This document shows, one piece after another, positions 9,618-17,362 of a stretch of DNA of 64,000 bases. The position numbers were made by a program, and so were the translations under genes. Numbering within the stretch: position 1 is the first letter of the stretch; every line of letters begins with the position of its first letter. Source of the stretch: Shimia marina (GTDB lineage Bacteria; Pseudomonadota; Alphaproteobacteria; Rhodobacterales; Rhodobacteraceae); NCBI RefSeq assembly GCF_001458175.1, contig NZ_CYPW01000002.1, positions 1 through 64,000 on the forward strand. The letters are read 5' to 3'. The notes beneath the pieces were generated by a model, which did not search any database, was not told where the DNA came from, and saw only the letters and a list, made by a program, of their open reading frames with translations.

Positions 9618-11131
9618 AGGAGCACCGTGTCTAAGTGAAGATATTTTGCCAGAAAAATGGTCACAACAACCATAAGCAGCACAATCCTGCTAATGGAATC
9701 TTTCACAGCGAATGCAACTGGGTCATCTCCAACCTTGCCGCGTGCGGCATATAGCCAACTGCGATTGAGCCAGAACATCAGCAAGGGAATGCTCAACCAA
9801 AGCAAATCGGGCGCACCATAGGCTTCCGCGACTTGCACGCTGCCAATGTATTGCGCAAGTGTCAGCAAACACAGCCCGGCATTTACGATGCCAAAACTGA
9901 ACATCAACATGTCCTCCCCCCCCCAGTAGTTTCGAGAGGGGAGTTTTTCACCGTCTTCGGCAACGTCCAGAACCTCAATGAACCGCTTCATATAGGCCAA
10001 GCTGACAAAGAAGAAGAAACAGAAAGTCACCAGCCATGGGCTTACGGAGATTCCGGTCGCAGCGGCCCCTGCCCCCACGCGCAGCGTGTAAAGGAACGCG
10101 AGGGTTAGAACATCAACGGTCGAATAGGCCTTCAGATACAGCGTGTAGCCTGTCGTCATCACCAAATAGAGCAATAGCATCAAAGCAAAACCACTGCTGA
10201 CCCCGAACGCGCCAATCGCAAAAGCCACAACGAGCAATAAAATAGCCGTCACCACGCCCGTGATAGGGGGCACTCTGCCAGCGGCAAAGGGACGATTGCA
10301 CTTTCTGGGATGCTGTCGATCCGCAACAAGGTCAGAGAGATCATTGAGCAGATAGACCGCAGAAGCCACAAAAGAGAAGGCGAAAAATGCAAGCAGCGCG
10401 GCGGTTGTTGCAGCGGCATCCGCATAGGCATGCGCAAAAAGCAATGGCAGAAAGATCAACAGGTTTTTGGCCCATTGATGCGGGCGCATCGCCCGCGCCA
10501 AATCCGCAAATGAGCGTGTCTGATCGACGAACAAAGACATCTTGGGGCGCCATCGCTGCTTCCAGATGTTTGCCATTTTCCCAGAAGCAATGATACCGAC
10601 CCGATCCGCAGCATCCCAGATTGGGACATCCGCCTGACTGTCACCGATATATTCAAACCCACGCCCCTGACAGTCCAGCACAATGGCTTTGAGCTTTCTC
10701 TCACCTTTCAGGTTCACCCCGTCCTCAGACGCCAAAACGCGATCAAAGACCCCCAGGTGCGCGGCAACAGCCTCTGCAGTGACCTTGTCCGCGGCAGAGG
10801 CTAGAACAACAGCCCTCCCCTGTGCACTCGCATCTTTGATGTACTGCAACACGTCCTCGCAATAGGGAAGTAAATCAGCGCGGAACGCGGCATGTTGGCT
10901 AGCCGCCGATTTGATCGCAGGAATATCCCGTTTCAAAGCCGCACGGAGCAACGTTCCGACGCCACGCCCGTTAAACACACAATCTAGAATTTGCTCCTGC
11001 GCTGTATCTGTCGGCGTCACCGTGCCATCCAAATCAACATAGAGAATAAGATCGTCCAACAAAGTGTCAGAAGCTGTTTTCACGGCAAGAGCGTCTTCCG
11101 TCGCAACATCACTCGAATTTTTCTCAATCAT
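9614..11131 (-). CDS. HAD phosphatase-UbiA prenyltransferase fusion (decaprenyl-phosphate phosphoribosyltransferase-like)
   Basis: A 505-residue two-domain protein. The N-terminal HAD domain has the nucleophile motif DLDGTV (33-38) and a metal motif IGDSQAD (162-168). The C-terminal UbiA domain starts near residue 210 and has LNDLSDLVAD (262-271), the NDxxDxxxD prenyl-diphosphate site, and about eight membrane helices. UbiA proteins of this type transfer phosphoribose to polyprenyl phosphate, and a HAD partner can remove the phosphate to leave a lipid-linked pentose. Fusing both steps, next to a small flippase-like protein and a GT-C transferase, supports supply of a lipid-linked sugar for envelope glycosylation. 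The actual sugar is not determined. Confidence 0.8.
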   Translation of the reverse strand: MIEKNSSDVATEDALAVKTASDTLLDDLILYVDLDGTVTPTDTAQEQILDCVFNGRGVGTLLRAALKRDIPAIKSAASQHAAFRADLLPYCEDVLQYIKDASAQGRAVVLASAADKVTAEAVAAHLGVFDRVLASEDGVNLKGERKLKAIVLDCQGRGFEYIGDSQADVPIWDAADRVGIIASGKMANIWKQRWRPKMSLFVDQTRSFADLARAMRPHQWAKNLLIFLPLLFAHAYADAAATTAALLAFFAFSFVASAVYLLNDLSDLVADRQHPRKCNRPFAAGRVPPITGVVTAILLLVVAFAIGAFGVSSGFALMLLLYLVMTTGYTLYLKAYSTVDVLTLAFLYTLRVGAGAAATGISVSPWLVTFCFFFFVSLAYMKRFIEVLDVAEDGEKLPSRNYWGGEDMLMFSFGIVNAGLCLLTLAQYIGSVQVAEAYGAPDLLWLSIPLLMFWLNRSWLYAARGKVGDDPVAFAVKDSISRIVLLMVVVTIFLAKYLHLDTVLL

Positions 11132-11225
11132 TGCCTAATCTTCACCATAGTTGCTTGAAATACTGCAACCCGCGTTCCGCCGGAAATAAGCTCACTCTCT
11201 ATGACACCATTATTTTGACAAGCAT

Positions 11226-12920
11226 ATGCAAAGATTTCTACTGCTCCTACTTTTCTTAGCCGCATTTTTGCCAAGGGCACTTGGCGCAGACGTGGGATAC
11301 TTTTTCGGCGATGAACGAATAAACGACGCAGCCAAGGTGCTGACAGGCCAACTTGTGCCCGGACAGCACTTCTATCCACCGCTTCTGAACTATTTGAATG
11401 CAATCGCATTTGTCGCAATGTATGTGATCGGCTTGCCGCTCGGCTGGTGGGAAGGCCTCTCCGATTTCCGCGCCCAGTATTTCTCTGACCCCACAGTATT
11501 TTACGTCACTGCACGGCTGGTTGTTGCGGCCCTCGGCGCAACCCTTGCCCCCATTGCCTATCTGCTTGCGCGGCATTTTGGGCTCAGCACGCTTCATTCC
11601 GTGAGTGTTGGCGCGATCGCCGCCCTCTTCCCGCTGGCCGTTCACTTGTCGCATTTTGCCAAAGGCGACATTCCCTTGGGTGCGGCAACAGCCCTTTGCT
11701 TTCTCGCAGTGGCGTACCGTGTGACGCAAGGAAACGGTCAAAAAGAATGGCAGCAAGACGCTGCGGTGGGGCTGAGCTTCGCGCTCGCCATGAGCTTTAA
11801 ACAATCCGCGATTTTCGGTCTCCTGCCATTGTCCATCGGTATGTTTGTTTTGCTTGCTCAGCGTCAAAGCAGCAAGACCGCACTCAGGTCTTACGGACGC
11901 GCGGTCTTAATATTCGTCCCGGCTTGGAGCATTCTGAATATTGGAATCCTTCTGGATTTTCAGAGATTTTTGGAATTTCAAGGTATTCAATCGGCCATGT
12001 CGGTCAGCCAGAAAGGCGGTACTTGGGCTGGGATATCACAGATGCTCGGCACGCTGCTTGCGCCGCAATATGGCATTGGTTGGATTCTCGGCATTGCGGC
12101 CATACTGGGAGGAATATTAGTACGCCTTGAAACCTGTCAGATCAAAGACAAACCTCTGTGGCGCATCCTCTGGATATCCTCCGCTATTGGGGCCGTAACG
12201 ATTGCCGCATTGACCGGCACACGCCAACCGACGCAGCTCTTCATCGCACCATTCGGAGAACTCCTGATATTGGGGGCCATTCTTTTGGCCGGGTTTGCGC
12301 AATCCGCCAAGCGACAAGCGGCCCTCCTTGGCAAGGTCAGCCTGGCGACTACTTTGCTCGGTTTCGCAATCTATATGGTGCACCCAATCGCCCAAGCCAT
12401 GCGCACACCTCTCGCGGATACCATCGATGTTTATTTGGCCCAAACCCATGCTGATGACCGCGTGGTCACAATGATGCGCACAAAAGCCAAACAGTCTCCC
12501 GCCGCGCGTGACTGGGAAGATGCACGCCTGCAGCGCCTTGCCGCAAAGTACAACGTCGCGCTCCCAGAAGTTGCGCCAGAATCCCGCGCCGCAGGTACTT
12601 CTGAGCAAGCCATATTTTGGGTACCCCTGCCGCAAGCCATGTATGGCCTCGAAGATGTGACAGAAGGGGAAGAAACCTACACCGTTCAGGCACACACCTG
12701 GCCCCTTCAACCTGAAGAGTGGCAATTGCAATACTGGACACAACAGGGCTTCACCGTATTTGTCCTCAGCGATGTCGCCTATCATCTGGAACAGCGCCCG
12801 TCAGAGGTGGTCAGCCAGTTCTTTGAAGAGATTGTCACGTCTTGTCAGATAGAGCGCAGTTTCCCCCCCGCAAAACCCATGTACCTGGAATATCTGACCG
12901 AGATCTATGTTTGTACCTAA
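11226..12920 (+). CDS. GT-C (ArnT/PMT-like, GT39-type) membrane glycosyltransferase
   Basis: A 564-residue polytopic protein with an N-terminal hydrophobic segment and about ten further helices. The first periplasmic loop carries FFGDERINDA (27-36), matching the acidic catalytic loop of ArnT/PMT-type transferases, which use polyprenyl-phosphate sugars as donors. The C-terminal 150 residues are soluble and likely periplasmic. It is divergent from the HAD-UbiA gene across 94 bases, so a shared control region is plausible. With its neighbours it would form a pathway from lipid-linked sugar synthesis to flipping to transfer. The acceptor (lipid A, protein or glycan) cannot be told. Confidence 0.78.
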   Translation: MQRFLLLLLFLAAFLPRALGADVGYFFGDERINDAAKVLTGQLVPGQHFYPPLLNYLNAIAFVAMYVIGLPLGWWEGLSDFRAQYFSDPTVFYVTARLVVAALGATLAPIAYLLARHFGLSTLHSVSVGAIAALFPLAVHLSHFAKGDIPLGAATALCFLAVAYRVTQGNGQKEWQQDAAVGLSFALAMSFKQSAIFGLLPLSIGMFVLLAQRQSSKTALRSYGRAVLIFVPAWSILNIGILLDFQRFLEFQGIQSAMSVSQKGGTWAGISQMLGTLLAPQYGIGWILGIAAILGGILVRLETCQIKDKPLWRILWISSAIGAVTIAALTGTRQPTQLFIAPFGELLILGAILLAGFAQSAKRQAALLGKVSLATTLLGFAIYMVHPIAQAMRTPLADTIDVYLAQTHADDRVVTMMRTKAKQSPAARDWEDARLQRLAAKYNVALPEVAPESRAAGTSEQAIFWVPLPQAMYGLEDVTEGEETYTVQAHTWPLQPEEWQLQYWTQQGFTVFVLSDVAYHLEQRPSEVVSQFFEEIVTSCQIERSFPPAKPMYLEYLTEIYVCT

Positions 12921-12969
12921 CCGGCCGCGCCTGATGGGCGTGTCGTGCGATGCAAACCGACATATCTAT

Positions 12970-13069
12970 AGCGTTTCGGGCTTAACTTGAGACACGAATA
13001 CCCTGCCATGCCAACGGCATTCTCGAGACATTCGTGCCGCGATAAAAGGCAGGTAAAACCCCAAACGCT
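12970..13069. repeat. Nested palindromic element between convergent genes
   Basis: Three nested inverted repeats share one centre: imperfect outer arms (12970-12983 with 13056-13069, starting AGCGTTT and ending AAACGCT), a middle pair CACGAAT (12993-12999) with ATTCGTG (13030-13036), and an inner perfect hairpin ATGCC-AAC-GGCAT (13008-13020). It occupies almost the whole gap between two convergent genes, so it may be a bidirectional terminator. Its size and terminal repeats also fit a MITE-like repeat. Confidence 0.45.
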
Positions 13070-13801
13070 TTAGAGCTCAAAATCGTCGAGATTGTCCAAA
13101 GCCGTTTTCAGCGCGGCGCTCCACCCGTGACGTATTTTCAAGAAAAATGGATCATCTTCTTCAATCCGGCCTTCCCGCCCCTTCCGGAGGCTATCTGTCT
13201 CGTAGAGGTGAAAGTCAAACGGCGCGCCAACTGTGAGGTTGGCCTTCAGCGTGCTGTCGAAACTGACCAAAAGCAACTTCATGGCCTCGTCAAACTTCAT
13301 TTGACGATCGTAGGCGCGCACCAGAATAGGACGGCCATATTTCATTTCACCGATCTGGAAAAAGGCTGTGTCCTGCCCCGCTTCTATGAAGTTCCCTTCC
13401 GGATAAATCAGGAACAGACGTGGCGGGCCGCCCGCAATCTGACCGCCTAAAATGATCGTGGCGTTAAACGCACTGTCGGCCCGCTGGCCCTCATCTCCCT
13501 GTCGTGCAATGACTTCACGCAATGTCTCTGCCACAAGCCGCGCCGCCTGAAACATGGAGGGCACTTCAAGCAGGGTGGGTGCACGCTCATCCGGCGCCTT
13601 GGTACGCTCATCCAGCAGGCTGATCACAGACTGGGTGGTCGCAAGGTTGCCAGCCGTCATCACAGTCAGGACCCGATCTCCCGGCATCTCCCAAGTGGTC
13701 ATTTTGGTGAATGTCGAAATATTGTCGAGACCGGCGTTTGTGCGCGTGTCCGACATGAAGGCGATGCCTTGATCCAGCATCATGCCAACACAATACGTCA
13801 T
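13070..13801 (-). CDS. Anbu, proteasome-like Ntn peptidase
   Basis: A 243-residue member of the proteasome beta-subunit superfamily. After Met removal Thr2 (MTYCVG) becomes the N-terminal nucleophile. The conserved MSDTRTNAG segment (16-24) and a mid-protein VMTAGNLATTQ strand follow Anbu/HslV patterns. Anbu assembles into helical or ring-like multimers without a dedicated ATPase. It is the last gene of the four-gene set ATP-grasp, alpha-E, transglutaminase, Anbu, the diagnostic context of this family. Nine bases separate it from the transglutaminase gene. The natural substrate is unknown. Confidence 0.92.
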   Translation of the reverse strand: MTYCVGMMLDQGIAFMSDTRTNAGLDNISTFTKMTTWEMPGDRVLTVMTAGNLATTQSVISLLDERTKAPDERAPTLLEVPSMFQAARLVAETLREVIARQGDEGQRADSAFNATIILGGQIAGGPPRLFLIYPEGNFIEAGQDTAFFQIGEMKYGRPILVRAYDRQMKFDEAMKLLLVSFDSTLKANLTVGAPFDFHLYETDSLRKGREGRIEEDDPFFLKIRHGWSAALKTALDNLDDFEL

Positions 13802-13810
13802 GGGAGTCCC

Positions 13811-14608
13811 TTACTGCTGTGCCACTTCGATCTGGACAGCCAGCGCTTCGCCTGCGCCACCAATCCGTGTCCCAGTTACAGGTGCAGCCCCTTCATAGTC
13901 CAGCCCCGTGGCCACGCGCACATACCGCGTATCAGGCGAAATGCCATTGGCAGGGTCAAAACCAACCCAGCCCAATCCCTCCACATGCACCTCCGCCCAA
14001 GCATGCATGGCATCCTGCTCTGTGCGATCATCCAACATCAGATACCCAGAGACATATCGGGCGGGCAGCCCCATATGGCGCGCCGCCGACAGAAACACAT
14101 GCGCATGATCCTGACAAACCCCGGCCCCATGCGACAGCGCATCCTCCGCGGCCCAGCCGGGATCGGAAGCGCCGACCTCATATTTCACAGCCTGATGCAC
14201 CGCCCCCATAAGCCCATGCAGCCGGTCAAGCTCCCCGGTGCCAGTCACCTCCCGGATCAAAGCCTTAACGCCCGCGCCCGGCTGCGTGCGCGTGGATTGG
14301 CGCAGGTAGAGCCAAAGCGGCGCAAGCCCCGAATGACGCCCGACAACACCGTGATTTTCTGAAAGTTCCACATCCCCTTCACTGGTCACGACCAGTTCGG
14401 TGGCCTCACGGTGAAAGCTCAGCAATTCGACAATATTGTGATGGTGATCTTCAAACTGCACTTCTTTCTGGCCACCTTCGATCTTTGTAGACCAGTTCAG
14501 CACCCATTGCTGATGTCCCGTCTTGGGCGTTTTGCGCAATTGCTGAAGACCATAGGCCACAGGCGCATCAAAGTGATAGCGGGTGGAATGACGAATTTTC
14601 AGGCGCAT
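13811..14608 (-). CDS. Transglutaminase-like cysteine protease family protein (Anbu cluster)
   Basis: A 265-residue protein with a bacterial transglutaminase-like N-terminal beta domain (MRLKIRHSTRYHFDAPV) and a papain-like core. The catalytic triad is visible as Cys in GVCQDHAHV, His in MHAWAEV and Asp in GFDPANG. Family members are predicted cysteine peptidases or amide-bond-forming enzymes. The start is three bases after the alpha-E stop, so the genes are co-transcribed. In this cluster it is thought to act with the ATP-grasp and alpha-E proteins on a peptide-like substrate, but no reaction is established. Confidence 0.9.
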   Translation of the reverse strand: MRLKIRHSTRYHFDAPVAYGLQQLRKTPKTGHQQWVLNWSTKIEGGQKEVQFEDHHHNIVELLSFHREATELVVTSEGDVELSENHGVVGRHSGLAPLWLYLRQSTRTQPGAGVKALIREVTGTGELDRLHGLMGAVHQAVKYEVGASDPGWAAEDALSHGAGVCQDHAHVFLSAARHMGLPARYVSGYLMLDDRTEQDAMHAWAEVHVEGLGWVGFDPANGISPDTRYVRVATGLDYEGAAPVTGTRIGGAGEALAVQIEVAQQ

Positions 14609-14611
14609 GTC

Positions 14612-15553
14612 TTACTCATAGAACCGATAGTCATGTTCGATCTGCTGCCCCAGATCAGCCAGCAGCATGAGCACCTTCTGAATGAACTCATGCAGACCAA
14701 AGTCAAAGACAGCATCAATATCATGTGACAGATAGGTACGCTCCAAATGCCCAACCTTGGCCATAGATGGCATCCGGCTCCCATAAGACGAGGCCAGATA
14801 TCCCAGATTGTCACGCAGTTTCCGGGTACAAAACGCAAGGCTGCGCGGCATACGCTTGTCCAGTATCAAAAACTGAGAAATATCACGCGGATCGGCAATT
14901 GGGCCGTATTCCATGCGAAACCCGCCCCGCCCGGAAACCGCCGACAGGATTGTCTCCCACTGCACATTGTCCACGGTAGAGCCCACAGCACTCAGTGATG
15001 GCAGCAGCACGTAATATTTCACATCAAGAATACGCGCCGTGTTGTCCGCCCGTTCCAGAAAGGTGCCGATGCGCGCAAAATCATAAATGTCGTTGCGCAT
15101 CATCGTACCATGGGTTGCTCCGCGCACCAGAGCCGTGCCTTGACGGATTGCCCCCAAAGTCGCGGGAAGATCACGCTCACTGACCTTGCGCTGTGTCAGA
15201 GACTGCGCCCGCATATAAACACCGTTGAGCGCCTCCCAGACCTCTTCTGTCAGCGCAGCCCGCACCATACGCGCATTCTGTCGCGCGGCCGAAATGTCGG
15301 ACATCACAGAAGCCGGGTTGTCCTTATCACGCAACATCCAGTTGATTGCTGCATCTTTGGTCAATCGCTCGTGCGCCGCATCATACCCTTCAGCCATCCC
15401 GCCGGTTTGCAGGATCGACCGCCACTCTTCGTCAGAACTGCCCAACCGCGTCAAAGCGATCCTCTGCCCGGTCTCAATCAGACGTGCTGCATTCTCAGCC
15501 CGTTCCAGATAGCGATACATCCAGTAGAGGCCATTTGCCGTTTTCCCCAGCAT
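14612..15553 (-). CDS. Alpha-E domain protein (Anbu cluster)
   Basis: A 313-residue, almost wholly helical protein beginning MLGKTANGLYWMYRYLERAE, the conserved opening of the alpha-E family. Several Arg/Glu pairs (YRYLERAENAARL, FLERADNTARIL) recur, which gave the family its name. I chose ATG 15553 because it overlaps the ATP-grasp stop as TGATG; a longer form from 15571 would add six poorly supported residues. Alpha-E proteins accompany circularly permuted ATP-grasp enzymes and may hold substrate or form a heteromer. Their biochemical role is not established. Confidence 0.9.
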   Translation of the reverse strand: MLGKTANGLYWMYRYLERAENAARLIETGQRIALTRLGSSDEEWRSILQTGGMAEGYDAAHERLTKDAAINWMLRDKDNPASVMSDISAARQNARMVRAALTEEVWEALNGVYMRAQSLTQRKVSERDLPATLGAIRQGTALVRGATHGTMMRNDIYDFARIGTFLERADNTARILDVKYYVLLPSLSAVGSTVDNVQWETILSAVSGRGGFRMEYGPIADPRDISQFLILDKRMPRSLAFCTRKLRDNLGYLASSYGSRMPSMAKVGHLERTYLSHDIDAVFDFGLHEFIQKVLMLLADLGQQIEHDYRFYE

Positions 15554-16977
15554 CACGCCTCCAAAACCCAAGTGTCTTTGGTGCCGCCGCCCTGCGATGA
15601 ATTCACCACAAGCGAACCTTTCTTCAGCGCCACACGGGTTAAGCCCCCCGGTGTGATTTGCACCCCATCCGGACTGACCAGAACGAAGGGGCGTAAATCC
15701 ACATGGCGGGGTGCCAGACCAGAGCGCGCAAAAATCGGTACTGTCGACAGGCTCAAAGTCGGTTGTGCAATGTAGTTGCCTGGGCGCGCCTTGAGTTTCT
15801 TACGGAACGCAGCAATCTCACGCTTGGTGGCCGTGGGGCCAATCAGCATCCCGTACCCACCAGAGCCGTGCACCTCTTTGACCACCAGCTCTTCCAAGTT
15901 ATCGAGCACATAGGCCAAGCTGTCAGGCTCCGCACAGCGCCAGGTCGGCACATTTTCAAGCAGCGGGCGCTCTCCGGTATAGAACTCAACGATTTCGGGC
16001 ATATAGCTATAGATCGCCTTATCATCAGCAATACCTGTGCCCGGTGCGTTGGCAATGGTGATCCGCCCCGCGCGGTACACGTCCATGATCCCCGGCACAC
16101 CCAGCTGGCTTTCAGGATTGAAGTTGAGCGGGTCAAGAAACTCATCATCCACCCGCCGATAGAGCACATCAATTGGCTGATACCCTTGGGTGGTGCGCAT
16201 CGCGACCCGGCCATCCACGACGCGCAGATCGTGGCCCTCAACCAGCTCGACCCCCATTTCATCTGCGAGAAAAGCATGCTCAAAATAGGCCGAATTAAAA
16301 ATTCCCGGTGTCAGAACCCCAACGGTTGGTTTGCGCCCCAACCCGCTGGGCGCGCAGGCCTGCAAAGACCGCAGCAGTTGTGCCGGGTATTGCTGCACAG
16401 GCTGCACCCGGTTCTTGGAAAACAGCTCCGGAAACATCTGCAACATGGTTTCGCGGTTTTCCAACATATAGCTCACCCCCGACGGCGTCCGCGCATTGTC
16501 TTCCAGCACATAGAATTGATCCGGCCCGGTCCGCACCAGATCGATGCCAACGATATGCGTGTAAATGTTACCCGGTGGCGTCAGCCCAATCATACAGGGC
16601 TCAAATGCACTGTTCTTAGCGATCATCTCCTGCGGAATGCGGCCAGCCTTTATGATTTCCTGCCCATGATAAATGTCATGCAGAAAAGCATTGATGGCGC
16701 GCACACGCTGCTCAATTCCTCGGCTCAGCCGCACCCACTCTGCGCCCGAAATAATGCGAGGAATGATGTCAAAGGGAATAAGCCGCTCTTCCGCTTCCGC
16801 GCGCCCATAGACATTGAAGGTGATGCCTGTGAGACGGAAAAGCTCTTCTGCCTCACGTTGCTTCGCTCGCAATCGTTTGGGATCTTCGTCCGCGATCCAT
16901 TGATCAAATTGTTGATAAGGGCCACGCACCGTCTGATCGTGACCAAGCATTTCGTCAAAAATAGTGTCATTGCTCAT
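15553..16977 (-). CDS. Circularly permuted type 2 ATP-grasp protein (Anbu cluster)
   Basis: A 474-residue protein starting MSNDTIFDEMLG and containing the hallmarks of circularly permuted ATP-grasp enzymes: FYVLEDNARTPSGVSYMLENR (in two parts, around residues 160-180), YRRVDDEF, and a late KEVHGSGGYGM nucleotide-binding loop. Such enzymes probably form peptide bonds via acyl-phosphates. The frame is open further upstream, but the 40 extra residues are basic and atypical, and ATG 16977 has a GAGGG motif. It is the first gene of the Anbu operon, with a divergent gap to speA. Confidence 0.9.
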   Translation of the reverse strand: MSNDTIFDEMLGHDQTVRGPYQQFDQWIADEDPKRLRAKQREAEELFRLTGITFNVYGRAEAEERLIPFDIIPRIISGAEWVRLSRGIEQRVRAINAFLHDIYHGQEIIKAGRIPQEMIAKNSAFEPCMIGLTPPGNIYTHIVGIDLVRTGPDQFYVLEDNARTPSGVSYMLENRETMLQMFPELFSKNRVQPVQQYPAQLLRSLQACAPSGLGRKPTVGVLTPGIFNSAYFEHAFLADEMGVELVEGHDLRVVDGRVAMRTTQGYQPIDVLYRRVDDEFLDPLNFNPESQLGVPGIMDVYRAGRITIANAPGTGIADDKAIYSYMPEIVEFYTGERPLLENVPTWRCAEPDSLAYVLDNLEELVVKEVHGSGGYGMLIGPTATKREIAAFRKKLKARPGNYIAQPTLSLSTVPIFARSGLAPRHVDLRPFVLVSPDGVQITPGGLTRVALKKGSLVVNSSQGGGTKDTWVLEA

Positions 16978-17362
16978 GCCCTCAGTTTTGAGACGGCACT
17001 CAGAAGGTCTATGACCTTGCTCATTTTGTCGACGCCTTGACAGGATCGGCGCCTGACCTGCCCTTTTTTTACGCAGCCTGGCATTGCAAATGGGCAAGTG
17101 TTAAAAACCGCTTAACGCGAATAGCCGCGTTTTCCATCGCGCCCTCCGCACCAGCACTACCTGCTCTTTCCTCTCCCGCACGGCATATTTTTAATTGACA
17201 GAATTTTTCACCCTTTCTATGACGCCCCCACTCTTCCCTTGAGGAAGCCGCAATGGAGTGTGCGCGGATGAAATGGCTTCATTTCCGAAAAGCAGGACAG
17301 ATTGAACCCGCCTGACAGCGGGTCGCACGCTCTCTTCCCTTTTTTGACATCTTAAATCTCGC
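16978..17362 (+). promoter_or_regulatory. Divergent gap with a structured leader upstream of speA
   Basis: The gap between the Anbu operon and speA holds, on the plus strand at 17233-17345, a set of overlapping complementary segments. CTTCC (17233-17237) can pair with GGAAG (17243-17247). GAAGCC (17244-17249) can instead pair with GGCTTC (17275-17280). GAAAT (17270-17274) can pair with ATTTC (17281-17285), looping out that same GGCTTC. A separate hairpin CCCGC-N6-GCGGG (17307-17322) precedes a run of six T (17340-17345). CTCTTCCCTT occurs at both ends of the leader. Mutually exclusive stems before a T-run suit an attenuator or riboswitch for polyamine synthesis. The fold is my reading by eye. 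Confidence 0.45.

Noticed and set aside
16978-17097. N-terminal extension of the ATP-grasp protein
   Set aside because: The extra 40 residues are basic, family members start near MSNDTIFDEM, and a good start exists at 16977.
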